Below the pieces are notes generated by a model that saw only the letters and a list, made by a program, of their open reading frames with translations, made no database searches and had not been told where the DNA came from. Shown in pieces: positions 15,010-24,180 of a DNA stretch of 64,000 bases; position 1 is the stretch's first letter; every line of letters starts with the position of its first letter. Source of the stretch: Castellaniella hirudinis (GTDB lineage: Bacteria > Pseudomonadota > Gammaproteobacteria > Burkholderiales > Burkholderiaceae_B); the NCBI RefSeq assembly GCF_042651965.1, contig NZ_JBHSDY010000003.1, forward strand, positions 347,659 through 411,658, in the 5' to 3' direction. The position numbers and the translations under genes are program-made.

Positions 15010-17277
15010 ATGCGTTTCCCGCTGATTCCAGCATTCCTGTTCAGTCTGTTGATCGCCACCTGCCTGGCCGCCGGGACCTGGATGACGGAAGGCTCGCTGC
15101 TCAAGGCCTATCGCGGCATCCTCGAATCCCGCTTCGCCATTGCGCTGGATCGTGCCGCCGAAGGCGCTACGCACGCCGCCTCTCTGGGCGTGGGGCTGGA
15201 CAGCCAGGAAGACACCCTGGGCGCGGCTCTGCGGCGAGAGCGCACCCTGGACCCGGCCATCCTCGGCATGGCTGTTCAGGATGCACGGGGCCGGCGGCTC
15301 TATGGCGAAGGCGTCATGTCCGGTTCCTCGCCGGCCGACACCTTGCGGCAAACGCTGATCGACGACCTGGGGCTGCCGTTCGGGCAGATTCTGCTGCGTT
15401 ACGATCCGCACGCCCTGGCCGCGCCTTCGGCGGAAATCCGCCGCGACATGCGCGGGCATGCCGTGCCTGTCGTGGCGGTCGCCGCCCTGCTGGGCCTGCT
15501 GGCGGCGCTGGCGCTGCGCGCCCGGCGCGCCGATGCCGGCCGCGTGGCGGCCCGGCTGCGCCTGCCTGTGGCGCTGGCGCTCATCCTGGGGGGCGGCCTG
15601 TTTCTGATCGACCACCAGGCCTTGCGCATCATCGACCGCACGCTGAATCCTCTGATCGAGACCAAGGTCGAATCTATCGGCAATGGCGCCCGTACGCTGA
15701 TCGACAAGGCCCTGGATCTGGGGATCCCGCTCGATCAGATGCAGGGCGTGCCGGAATATTTCGAGTCCCTGCAGCGGCACTATCCGGAACTGGAGCGGAT
15801 CACGCTGGATGCGGCGCCGGCCGCTGCCGGTGGCGACGCCGCGCCGGACAGCCTGGTTCTGCCGGTCCCGGCCCAGGGGCCTGTCGTGGCGAACCTGGTG
15901 GTCACGCCCGACACGCGCCAGGCGGCCGCCCAGATCCATGGCCTTTTGCTGGATACGGCCTTCCTGGGGCTGGTGGCGCTGCTGATCGGCTTCGAACTGC
16001 TGTCGATGCTGACGCAGACCGGCGCCTTCCGGCGCGCTCTCGACGCGGCTGATCCGCGCGTCGGCCCGTCCCCGCCAGCCGAACAGGTCCGGGGCGTCCT
16101 GTTCGTCTTCATGATGGCCGAAGAACTGAACCGGCCGTTCCTGCCCAGCCTGACCGAACGGCTGCTGCCGGCTGGCGCCCACGCGCCGCTGCTCGTCAGC
16201 CTGCCGATCGTCATCTTCATGGCCATCGTGGCCCTGGGGCAGATCCCCATGGCTCTGTGGTCCGAGTCTCTGGGCCGGCGCCGCGGCCTGGCGCTGGGCG
16301 CCGGCATCGCGGGTATCGGCTACGGCCTGTGCGCCTTCGCCGACGCCTATTCGAGCCTGCTCCTGGCCCGCGCGCTGAGCGCCGTCGGCTTTACCCTGGT
16401 CTTCACCTCGGCGCAGGGGCACATCGTCGATCAGCACGATCCCAAGGCCCGCTCGGCGGGGCTCTCGGTCTTCATCCGCGCCATCCTGACCGCCGCCCTG
16501 TGCGCGCCCCCCATCGGCGGCTTTCTGGCGGAACACTTCGGTGGCGGCATGGCCTTTCTGGGCGCCGCCGGTTTGTGCCTGGCGTCCCTGTGCCTGGCGC
16601 GGGTCATGATGCCCGCGACGCCGCCGCACGGCCGGCCGCGCGCCGCGCGGGGCACCGTCGGCGTGATCGGCGAGACCTGGCGCATGCCCGGCCTGCGCGC
16701 ACTGCTGCTGGGCTGCGCCGTGCCGGCCAAGCTCATCCTCACGGCCCTGTGCTTCTTCCTGGTCCCCCTCATCCTGGCCGGCGAGGGCCATACGCTGTCG
16801 AGCATCGGTCGCGTCCAGATGATCTATCCGCTGATGATGGTGCTGTTCGTCCCGATCTTCTCCCGCTGGGACGAAACGCCCGGCCGCGACCCCCGGGCCC
16901 GCAAGATCGTCCTGGGCGGGATCATCGCCGGCCTGGGCGTGGCGCCGATCGTGCTCTGGCCGGGTCTGGGCGCCATCATGGCCTTCCTTGTCTTCCTCGG
17001 GCTGGGCCAGGCCCTGTCGATCACCCCCCAGTCCTCGCTGATGGCCACCTACGCCCACCACGGCCAGGGCCGGCATGCCGCCCAGGTTCTCGGGCTGTTC
17101 CGCCTGGTCGAACGCGGAGGGTCGGCCGCCGGCCCCGCCCTGGCCGGTGCCCTGCTGGGCCTGCTCGGTCCAGTGCCCACCCTGGCCTTGTTCGGTCTGT
17201 TGACCTCCGGCGGCGCCCTGCTCTACGGTTATGGGCAGTGGCGCCCCGCTTCCGATGCCTCAGGCAGCCTCTCATGA
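15010..17277 (+). CDS. Fusion of two periplasmic sensor modules to an MFS transporter
   Basis: The 755-residue inner-membrane protein begins with a membrane anchor (residues 4-24). A periplasmic module (about 25-150), two membrane segments (151-170, 187-205), a second periplasmic module (205-315) and another membrane segment follow. From about 357 to the end there is a 12-helix-type MFS domain (MALWSESLGRRRGLALG, GHIVDQHDPKARSAGL). Both periplasmic modules carry an LG(I/V)xLD motif that recurs in the next two membrane proteins of the operon. The start is set by the N-terminal anchor. It overlaps the binding-protein gene (ATGA). Role is inferred: transport-linked sensing feeding the PP2C pathway. 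Confidence 0.72.
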   Translation: MRFPLIPAFLFSLLIATCLAAGTWMTEGSLLKAYRGILESRFAIALDRAAEGATHAASLGVGLDSQEDTLGAALRRERTLDPAILGMAVQDARGRRLYGEGVMSGSSPADTLRQTLIDDLGLPFGQILLRYDPHALAAPSAEIRRDMRGHAVPVVAVAALLGLLAALALRARRADAGRVAARLRLPVALALILGGGLFLIDHQALRIIDRTLNPLIETKVESIGNGARTLIDKALDLGIPLDQMQGVPEYFESLQRHYPELERITLDAAPAAAGGDAAPDSLVLPVPAQGPVVANLVVTPDTRQAAAQIHGLLLDTAFLGLVALLIGFELLSMLTQTGAFRRALDAADPRVGPSPPAEQVRGVLFVFMMAEELNRPFLPSLTERLLPAGAHAPLLVSLPIVIFMAIVALGQIPMALWSESLGRRRGLALGAGIAGIGYGLCAFADAYSSLLLARALSAVGFTLVFTSAQGHIVDQHDPKARSAGLSVFIRAILTAALCAPPIGGFLAEHFGGGMAFLGAAGLCLASLCLARVMMPATPPHGRPRAARGTVGVIGETWRMPGLRALLLGCAVPAKLILTALCFFLVPLILAGEGHTLSSIGRVQMIYPLMMVLFVPIFSRWDETPGRDPRARKIVLGGIIAGLGVAPIVLWPGLGAIMAFLVFLGLGQALSITPQSSLMATYAHHGQGRHAAQVLGLFRLVERGGSAAGPALAGALLGLLGPVPTLALFGLLTSGGALLYGYGQWRPASDASGSLS

Positions 17278-18335
17278 ACGCTTACGTGCCCTCCCTTCCT
17301 CTCCGGCGCCGCCTGCTGCGCGCCGCCCTGGCCATCGGCCTGCTGGGCGGTGCCGCCCCCCTCGTCGCGCGCGCGGCGGACCGGCGCCGCATTCTGATGA
17401 TCACCTATCGCGGGCGCACGGAAGTCGAGGACGGTTTCCTGGAATACCTGCGCGCGCAGGGCCGGGACCTGGACATCGTCCACCGCGACGTCGGCCAGGA
17501 CATCCGCCGGCTGCCCGCCATCCTGGACGAGATCCCCGGCCTGGCGCCCGACCTGATCTACACCTGGGGCACGCCGGTGACCCTGGGGGTGGCCGGTTCC
17601 TGGCGGCATCCCGATCCCTCCGGCAAGGTGGGCCGCATCCCCGTCGTCTTCGCCCTGGTGAGCGCGCCGGTGGCCGCCGGGATCGTGCCTTCGCTCACGC
17701 AGCAGGGCCGCGACGTTACCGGGGCCGTGCACGTGGTGCCCACCGAAACCCAGGTCAAGGCCATGGCGGCCTACCGGGAATTCGGCAAGGTTGGTCTGCT
17801 GTATTCGACCACCGAGCCCAATTCCCGGGCGATCGCCGCCGAAATGGAGGCCTTGTGCCGTGTGACGCACCGCACGGCCATTCACCGGCATTTCCAGCTG
17901 GACGCAGCCGGGCGCCCCACCGCCGAAGGCCTGGAACGGCTGATCGCCGAACTGCGGGAAGAGGGCGCCGACTGGTTCTACCTGGTGCCCGACACCTTCC
18001 TGGGCACGGTCTACGACCGCGTGATCCCGGCCAGCATCGAACAGAAGCTGCCCACCTTCGGCGCCACGGAACTCGCCGTCCGGCAATATTCGGCCCTGAC
18101 CGGCCTCGTCAGCCGCTACCGTTCCGTCGGGCGCCTGGCCGCCGTGCAGGCCGACGCCATCCTGTACCAGGGCACCCCCGCCAGCCAGATTCCCATCGAA
18201 ACCCTGAAGCGTTTCGCCCTGCTGATCAATCTGCACACGGCCAAGGCGCTGGGGGGCTTCTATCCGCCCATCGAAATGCTGAACTACGCCGACGTGATCA
18301 CCCGGGCTCCGCAGCCGACGAGGCATCTCGGATGA
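17274..18335 (+). CDS. ABC-type periplasmic binding protein (TrpX/DUF534 family)
   Basis: The 353-residue protein has an arginine-rich, hydrophobic signal peptide (RRRLLRAALAIGLLGGAAPLVARA) and an ABC_sub_bind fold. Segments are RRILMITYRGRTEVEDGFLEYLRAQG, PDLIYTWGTPVT, TGLVSRYRSVGRLAAVQADAILYQGTPASQIPIETLKRFALLINLHTAKALG. This family binds aromatic amino acids and other small ligands, but no permease or ATPase accompanies it. That suggests it presents a ligand to the membrane sensors encoded around it. It overlaps both neighbours by four bases. Confidence 0.8.
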   Translation: MNAYVPSLPLRRRLLRAALAIGLLGGAAPLVARAADRRRILMITYRGRTEVEDGFLEYLRAQGRDLDIVHRDVGQDIRRLPAILDEIPGLAPDLIYTWGTPVTLGVAGSWRHPDPSGKVGRIPVVFALVSAPVAAGIVPSLTQQGRDVTGAVHVVPTETQVKAMAAYREFGKVGLLYSTTEPNSRAIAAEMEALCRVTHRTAIHRHFQLDAAGRPTAEGLERLIAELREEGADWFYLVPDTFLGTVYDRVIPASIEQKLPTFGATELAVRQYSALTGLVSRYRSVGRLAAVQADAILYQGTPASQIPIETLKRFALLINLHTAKALGGFYPPIEMLNYADVITRAPQPTRHLG

Positions 18336-19000
18336 GCGCCGACGCGTTTTCCCGGTTGCGCTGGCATCGCCTTGGCCCGGCGGATCTCGACCGGATTTTC
18401 GCGCTGCACCTGCGCGCGATCCAGGGCCTGGGCCCGGACCAGGTCCGGCCCGAATCCCCCGGGTTCTTCGAGGCTCTGCTAGGCGGGGCGGGGCGGATCA
18501 TCGGCGCCTGCGATCCGGACGAGGTCCTGGTGGCCTACGGCGTGCTGCAGGACGGCCCCGATCCCGGGACCCGGCCGGACCTCTGGCTGGGCTGGCACTT
18601 TGACGCACGCATCCAGAAGCTGGCCGGGTCCTCGGTCGCCCTGGAATACCGGGGGCATCGCCTGCAGCGCGAACTGATCCGCCGCCGCGTCGCCCTGGCC
18701 GATCCCGGCGCCTATCTTTACGCTACGGCTGCGCCGTCGAATCCGGCCAGCTGGCGCAGCCTGCTGGGAGAAGGCTTCGAGATCCGGCGGCTGCGCCGGG
18801 TCTACCAGGATTCGCTGCGCTATCTGCTGGCCCGCCGCGCCGGCCCGTTCGCTGCGCCGGCCTCGCCGGCGGACGGGGACGAGGTCCGGCCTCTCGACGG
18901 TCTTTCCCTGGACGAGCAGGACAGGCTGCTGTCGCAAGGCTGGCGCGGGCGTCTGACGCCGTCCGGCTGCGTCCTCGTGCTGCCGGAGGTCGTCGAGTGA
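18332..19000 (+). CDS. GNAT-like acyltransferase
   Basis: The 222-residue cytoplasmic protein resembles the GNAT fold: an N-terminal HRLGPADLDRIFALHLRAI helix, DEVLVAYGVLQ strand, a central GSSVALEYRGHRLQRELIRRRVALA segment in the position of the acetyl-CoA loop, and YLYATAAPSNPASWRSLLGEGFEI. The canonical Q/RxxGxG/A loop is degenerate (YRGHRLQ). The acceptor is unknown. It overlaps the binding protein and the alanine racemase gene by four bases each, so its product acts with theirs. Confidence 0.65.
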   Translation: MSADAFSRLRWHRLGPADLDRIFALHLRAIQGLGPDQVRPESPGFFEALLGGAGRIIGACDPDEVLVAYGVLQDGPDPGTRPDLWLGWHFDARIQKLAGSSVALEYRGHRLQRELIRRRVALADPGAYLYATAAPSNPASWRSLLGEGFEIRRLRRVYQDSLRYLLARRAGPFAAPASPADGDEVRPLDGLSLDEQDRLLSQGWRGRLTPSGCVLVLPEVVE

Positions 19001-20124
19001 CCGCCGTCGTCAACGCCGATACGCCTCGGGTGGACATCGACCTGGGCCGCCTGGCCGTCAACTGGCGGATCGTGCGCGGCCGCTACACCGGCGCGGAACT
19101 GGGCGCGGTGGTCAAGTGCGACGCCTACGGCCTGGGGCTCGATCCCGTCGTCACGACGCTGTCGGCCCAGGGGTGCGGCCAATACTGGACCCTGGATTTC
19201 GATGAGGCCCGCCGCGTGCGCGTGCTGGCGCCGGCGGCCGAAATTTTCGTCCTGGGCGGGTTGCGTGGCGCCTCGCCGCAGGCCTTCCGGGACAGCCGCC
19301 TGATTCCCGTCCTGAATGCGCCGGACGAAATCGACCGGGCCCGCGACAGCGGCGCACTGACGGTGGCCATCGCTCTGGACACCGGCCTGGGGCGGCTGGG
19401 CCTGCGGCCCGAAGCCGTGCGCGATCTGGCTGCGCGGAGGCTGGACGGGCTGCGCGTCCGGGCCTGGATCACCCAGCCCGCCAGCTTCAGCGCGCCCGAA
19501 GGTCCAGGCAGTCAGGACCTGTACGACCGCTTCCTGGCGCTGGTCGCGCCGCTGCCTCGCGCGGCCTGCAGCCTGGCGATTTCGGCGAGCGTGTTCGCGC
19601 GGCCCGAGCATCACCTGGACATGGCCCGCGTGGGCAGCGCCCTGTACGGTGTGGACACCACCCCCGAGCGCGCTCTGCCGCTGCGGCCCGTGGCCCGCCT
19701 GGACGCTCCCGTCCTGCAGGTCGCGGACCTGCCGGCCGGCGCAGGCATCGGCTATGACGGGCAGTTTCGCTGCCCGAAACCCATGCGTGTCGCCACCCTG
19801 GGCATCGGCTACGCTCATGGCCTGCCCTACGCCTTGATGAACCGGGGGGCGGTGCGTTTCGGCGCGTACGCCGCGCCCATCGTGGGCGGCATTTCTATGG
19901 GCCTGACCAGCGTGGACGTGACCGGGCTCCCGGCCGATCTGGCCGTGCCCGGCGCGCGCGCCGAGATCTTCGGCGATCACCAACGGGTCGAGGATCTGGC
20001 GGCCCAGGCGGGTCTGCCCGCCAATGTGCTGCTGGGGCTTGCCGCTGCCGTGTGTCGCAAGCGCTATCATGCCCATCGTCCTGACCAGCCTCTCTCTCCC
20101 AGCCTGTCGGAAAGTCTGCCATGA
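18997..20124 (+). CDS. Alanine racemase-like PLP enzyme in the sensor operon
   Basis: The 375-residue protein keeps the alanine racemase fold. PLP lysine is K40 (AVVKCDAYGLG), with DTGLGRLGL at about 128, DMARVGSALYG at about 208, a candidate second catalytic tyrosine Y253 (AGIGYDGQF), and SMGLTSVDVTG. The usual GYADGYPR motif reads GYAHGLPYAL, so substrate specificity may differ. It starts with GTG overlapping the GNAT gene by four bases. It should interconvert L- and D-alanine or a related amino acid. Its position inside a signalling operon, not next to peptidoglycan genes, suggests a signal-making or signal-removing role. Confidence 0.85.
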   Translation: MTAVVNADTPRVDIDLGRLAVNWRIVRGRYTGAELGAVVKCDAYGLGLDPVVTTLSAQGCGQYWTLDFDEARRVRVLAPAAEIFVLGGLRGASPQAFRDSRLIPVLNAPDEIDRARDSGALTVAIALDTGLGRLGLRPEAVRDLAARRLDGLRVRAWITQPASFSAPEGPGSQDLYDRFLALVAPLPRAACSLAISASVFARPEHHLDMARVGSALYGVDTTPERALPLRPVARLDAPVLQVADLPAGAGIGYDGQFRCPKPMRVATLGIGYAHGLPYALMNRGAVRFGAYAAPIVGGISMGLTSVDVTGLPADLAVPGARAEIFGDHQRVEDLAAQAGLPANVLLGLAAAVCRKRYHAHRPDQPLSPSLSESLP

Positions 20125-20867
20125 GAACGCCCCTGCCCCTGATCCTGGCCCTGGCCTGCTGCGTCCTGGCCGCCGTGCTTGGCGCTACGCTGCTGACTGT
20201 GCGCATCGAGCAGCGGGCCATCGACCAGACCCGGCAGGCCCACGAGGAATACATCCTCGGCAATCTGCGCAATACGATCGAGGCCACCCTGACGCTGGGC
20301 CTGACCCTGGAACAAAGCTCCAGCCTGCAGCGGCTGATCGAGCGTGAAAAATCCGGCATGCCCGACATCCGGGACATCAGCATTCATGGCCCGTCGGGCC
20401 GGGTGCTCTACAGCACCGACCTGGGGTTGCTGGGTGCCGCCATGCCGACCGCCTGGGCGCGGCCGGGGGGCGGGGGCATCTGGTGCGCCGACGACCAGAA
20501 CGGCCGTAGCTGCGGCATCGGCCTGCGCGACGAGCTGGGGCGGGATGCCGGTGGCCTGGTCCTGATGGCGCCGCATGCGGCGCAAGCCTACAGCCTGCAA
20601 GCCTGGCTCGCGCGCGGTCTGCCCACCTTGGCCCTGGCGGTGCTGGCCGTGCTGGCCTCCACGGCGGGCGCCTGCCTGCTGGCGCGCCGCCGCCTGCGGC
20701 CCTTTCTGCAGGCTGCCCGGATCCTGCGGGATCCGGCGGTTGCCGGCGACGTCCGGGATTCCCTGGTGGCGGCCGCCCGGCAGGCCGGCGAACGCCACCA
20801 GGCCAGCCAGAGGGCGCTGGACGGCCAACTGCTCCAACTGAAGGAACTGGATCATGCCGACGACTGA
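20121..20867 (+). CDS. Small membrane sensor protein with one periplasmic module
   Basis: The 248-residue protein has an N-terminal anchor (residues 5-25), a periplasmic module of about 130 residues, a second membrane segment (LPTLALAVLAVLASTAGACLL) and a short charged cytoplasmic tail. The periplasmic part contains TLGLTLEQSSSLQRLIE...IRDISIHGPSGRVLYST. This parallels modules in the proteins at 15010 and 20854. There is no output domain, so it probably works as a subunit of the phosphatase, whose gene it overlaps by 14 bp. Confidence 0.6.
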   Translation: MRTPLPLILALACCVLAAVLGATLLTVRIEQRAIDQTRQAHEEYILGNLRNTIEATLTLGLTLEQSSSLQRLIEREKSGMPDIRDISIHGPSGRVLYSTDLGLLGAAMPTAWARPGGGGIWCADDQNGRSCGIGLRDELGRDAGGLVLMAPHAAQAYSLQAWLARGLPTLALAVLAVLASTAGACLLARRRLRPFLQAARILRDPAVAGDVRDSLVAAARQAGERHQASQRALDGQLLQLKELDHADD

Positions 20868-23679
20868 CCGTTCCGTCCGCGCCTGGCTGCGCGACGCCGC
20901 CGGCGGGTTCCTGATCGTCCTGGTCGCGGCCGGCCTGGCCAGCGGGGTCCTGCTCTGGCGTCTCCAGGATACCGTCGCAGTCGCCACGCAAGGGCAGTCC
21001 CGCGATCTCGCCGCCTCGGTCGGCCGGTCCCTGGGCCGGCAGTTCATTCGCGCCGGTCAGTTGGGCATTCCGCTCGACGAGATTCCGGCCATCGATCGCA
21101 GTCTGGACGGCACGCTGACGCATGTGCGGCAGTTGACGGCAATCACGCTGACCAATGCGGATGGCAAGATCCTGGGCGACGCGCGGCGATCCCGGGCCGG
21201 CGCGCCGACGGCCGTGAGCACGGCACTGATGATCGGCGAACGGCGCATCGGCACGCTCGAGGTCGCGGCGGCGCCGCCCGACCTGCGCGGTTCGCATGCG
21301 GCCCTGCTCACCGGCATGCTGCTGCTGATTCTGCCCCTGGCCTTGCTGGGCGGGTTGTGCACCGGCCTGTACGGCGCGCATCTGCGGCGTCATCGTGGCC
21401 GGTTGCAGGCCATGCTGCTGACTGCGCCCGATGATCTCGTGCCGCCCGTGCCGGGTCCGCAGCCCGAATCCCGGGACATCCTAGGACAGGCCTGGCACGG
21501 CTTGCAGACGATGGCGGCCCGGACCGCGCAGCGGCGGGCCGACCTGGCCCACCAGGCGGAATCGCTGCTGGCGGTCGATTTCGACGGCAGCATCCAGCCC
21601 CGGCTTGCGGCCCTGGGTATCCCGCTGTCCGAGCCGGCTCCCCGGTTCCGGATCGTCCCGCCGGACCGGGCCCGGCGGCTTTCGCTGCGGCTGCGCCTGA
21701 CCCTGGCCATCGCTCTGGGCTTTGCCCTGCTGATCGGTTCGTTGTCGGGCCTCCAGGCCCTGCGCGAGCACCTGCTGCGCCAGCAGGCCGCCAATCTCGG
21801 CCAGGAGGACCAGGACGCCCTCTGGAAGCAATTCCTGTCGTCTCAGACCCTGACGATCGCCGGCGAGCTGCAGGACGCGTCCGCCCGGTTCGAGGTCTCG
21901 GGCGCGGACGCCGAAATCCCGCGTGCCTGGACTACACCGCTGGACCGCCTGGTCCTGATCGATCCCAATCGCCAGGCCTATCCCCTGAAGGGCGACGCCA
22001 CCAACACCGCGCTGCTTGATGCCGGCACGCTGGACGAAGTCCTGGCGGGTCGGACGGCGCAGGGGCTGCGCAACCTGGACGACGATCAGACCCTGCTGGT
22101 CGCGGCGCGGCCCGTGCGGCTGCAGGGCGGTACCTGGGCGCTGGTCGGCGCGCGCGCGCTGGATACGGCCCTGCAGCAGGTCGATCCGGACGGGCTCGAC
22201 GCGCAATACAGCGTCCATTTCCTGAATCCCAAGGGCCGTCTGGTGGCCAGCACCGGGCGCGCGCTGTGGGCGCGCCTCGGCTTGACCCCGCCCGTCCAGC
22301 ACACACAATACCGGACGCTCGAGGACGGCGACCGGATCCTGCTGCTCACGGCCACGCCCGTGGCCAGCGTCTCGGGCAGCGCTGGCGGCCTGCTCCTGAT
22401 CCTCAAGGACGTCACCGCCCTGATGAAGCCCAGTTTGACCCTGGGCTGGCTGACGCTGCTGCTGGCCGCCGTCCTGGCCATTCTGGGGCTGGCGCTGATC
22501 CACCGCATCATCTGGCGCAGCTTCCGCCCGCTGCAGGATTCCCTGCAGACGCTGGACGAACTCAGCGGTCCGCAGGCCGACGCGGGCGGGCGGTCCGGCG
22601 GCCGGCGGGACGAGATCGAGCAGTTGGGGCGCAGCATCGCCGCCTTTCGCCACAAGACCCTGCAACTGGCGCGCGACCAGGCTCAGCAGGCGCGCATCCG
22701 TCGCCGCCAGGAAGCCGTCATGGCCGGCGAACTGCGGGCCCTGGCCGATTCCATGGACGCCGCCAGCCGCCAGGAGGTCCAGGCGCTGATCGATCGCCAG
22801 GGCGAGACCGGAGACGGCGATGGCCTGCGGCGTCTCGCGGAAGTCATGAGCGATCTGCGCCATCGGTTGGTCGAACAGCACCAGCGGCTGTCCGACATGG
22901 TGATCGAACTGCGCGACGCTCTGGTCACCAAGACCAAGCTGGCCGGGCTGCAGCAGGAACTCCAGATCGCCAGCGCCGTGCAGCTCAGCATCCTGCCGCG
23001 CGCCATGCCCGACGATCCGCGCATGGAACTGGGCTGCCGGATATTGCCGGCCCGCGACGTGGGCGGGGATTTCTACGATTTCTTCATGCTCGATGAGCAC
23101 CACCTGGGCTTCGTCATCGCCGACGTTTCGGGCAAGGGGATCCCCGCCGCCCTGTTCATGGCGATCTCACGCACGCTGTTGAAATCGACGGCGCGCTTCG
23201 TCCGCAAGCCGGCCGCCTGCGTCGAGCGCCTGAATGCGCTGCTGGCGGCCGAGAACGAACAGATGCTGTTCGTGACGCTGTTCTACGCCACGCTGGATCT
23301 GCGCACCGGCAAGCTGGATTACGTCAATGCCGGCCACCATGCGCCCTGGCTGATCGACGCCCAGGGGACGTTGTCCGCCGTGCCGCTGACCCACGGCATC
23401 GCCGTGGGCGTCGAAGAGGAAATCGCCTACGAGCAGAAGACTCTGCATCTGCGCCCCGGCGACATGCTGTACCTGTACACGGACGGCATCACCGAGGCCT
23501 TCAATCCGGAAGGCGAGGTTTTCGGCGAGGCGCGTCTGGCCGGCCTGCTGCGCGCGCAGCCCGCGGATGCGGCGCTGGACGTCCTGACCGATGCGGTCAT
23601 TGCCGATGTGCGTGCGTTCGAGAACGGCACCGATCCGACTGACGACGTCACCAGCCTGTGCCTGCGTTATCACGGCTGA
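20854..23679 (+). CDS. btrU: Multi-sensor PP2C (RsbU/SpoIIE-type) serine phosphatase, BtrU-like
   Basis: The 941-residue protein has four membrane segments (about 15-36, 147-170, 281-300, 529-552) enclosing two periplasmic sensor regions, then a HAMP-like/coiled segment. A C-terminal SpoIIE phosphatase domain runs from about 704 to 940. Metal-binding motifs are ARDVGGDFYDFF (about 737), IADVSGKGIPAALFM (756), YTDGITEAFNP (876) and DDVTSL (929). It should dephosphorylate the STAS protein encoded at 59696. The name follows the Bordetella BtrU/V/W pathway; the long sensor half is the notable part. Confidence 0.85.
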   Translation: MPTTDRSVRAWLRDAAGGFLIVLVAAGLASGVLLWRLQDTVAVATQGQSRDLAASVGRSLGRQFIRAGQLGIPLDEIPAIDRSLDGTLTHVRQLTAITLTNADGKILGDARRSRAGAPTAVSTALMIGERRIGTLEVAAAPPDLRGSHAALLTGMLLLILPLALLGGLCTGLYGAHLRRHRGRLQAMLLTAPDDLVPPVPGPQPESRDILGQAWHGLQTMAARTAQRRADLAHQAESLLAVDFDGSIQPRLAALGIPLSEPAPRFRIVPPDRARRLSLRLRLTLAIALGFALLIGSLSGLQALREHLLRQQAANLGQEDQDALWKQFLSSQTLTIAGELQDASARFEVSGADAEIPRAWTTPLDRLVLIDPNRQAYPLKGDATNTALLDAGTLDEVLAGRTAQGLRNLDDDQTLLVAARPVRLQGGTWALVGARALDTALQQVDPDGLDAQYSVHFLNPKGRLVASTGRALWARLGLTPPVQHTQYRTLEDGDRILLLTATPVASVSGSAGGLLLILKDVTALMKPSLTLGWLTLLLAAVLAILGLALIHRIIWRSFRPLQDSLQTLDELSGPQADAGGRSGGRRDEIEQLGRSIAAFRHKTLQLARDQAQQARIRRRQEAVMAGELRALADSMDAASRQEVQALIDRQGETGDGDGLRRLAEVMSDLRHRLVEQHQRLSDMVIELRDALVTKTKLAGLQQELQIASAVQLSILPRAMPDDPRMELGCRILPARDVGGDFYDFFMLDEHHLGFVIADVSGKGIPAALFMAISRTLLKSTARFVRKPAACVERLNALLAAENEQMLFVTLFYATLDLRTGKLDYVNAGHHAPWLIDAQGTLSAVPLTHGIAVGVEEEIAYEQKTLHLRPGDMLYLYTDGITEAFNPEGEVFGEARLAGLLRAQPADAALDVLTDAVIADVRAFENGTDPTDDVTSLCLRYHG

Positions 23680-23725
23680 GCCGTGACGCGGGCCGGCCGG
23701 ATCCGGCGGTGCCCGAGACCGGTCG

Positions 23726-24154
23726 TCAGGCGATCTTCATGACCAGAGTCAGGCAGTTCCAGCCGTCCTGGCGCCGATAGGCGAGCGTATCCAGGTAGTG
23801 TCGCATCAGCCGTACGCCGTGGCCGCCGACCTCGGCCTCGTCCAGGCAGGCAACCAGGGGGGGCGGATCGCCTGCCGTGGGATCGTAAAGACGGCCGTTG
23901 TCGCGCAGTTCCAGTTCGATGCGCTGGCCGTCTGCCCGGCAGGACACGATGATGGCAGGATTGTCCGGTGCGCTGGTCTGATCGAAAGCATAGGACACCA
24001 CATTCGTCAGCGCCTCGTCCAGCGACAGGGTCAGGCCGAAGGTCGCGCGGGGCGTCCAGCCCTGGCGCTCGGCCAGCGTCTCGAGCCATTGCAGGGCGAG
24101 CGGCACTGCGCTCAGATCGACGGGTAGATCGAGAGTGTGGTGGCTGTCGGGCAT
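23726..24154 (-). CDS. btrW: RsbW/SpoIIAB-like serine kinase, BtrW-like partner-switch protein
   Basis: The 142-residue protein is a HATPase_c kinase: N-box LSLDEALTNVVSYAF, G1 box LRDNGRLYDP, and G2 box GGHGVRLMRHYLD. It should phosphorylate the STAS protein at 59696 and be counteracted by the PP2C phosphatase encoded convergently at 20854-23679. ATG 24154 matches the usual family length of about 140. It is probably cotranscribed with the lipoprotein gene just upstream (26-bp gap). Confidence 0.85.
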   Translation of the reverse strand: MPDSHHTLDLPVDLSAVPLALQWLETLAERQGWTPRATFGLTLSLDEALTNVVSYAFDQTSAPDNPAIIVSCRADGQRIELELRDNGRLYDPTAGDPPPLVACLDEAEVGGHGVRLMRHYLDTLAYRRQDGWNCLTLVMKIA

Positions 24155-24180
24155 GGGATCCCTGGGGGCGTGGGGATGAA

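Noticed and set aside
14884..17076. Open frame of about 730 codons antisense to the sensor-MFS gene
   Set aside because: Gln/Asp/Arg-rich translation without domains, explained by the GC-rich coding strand opposite.
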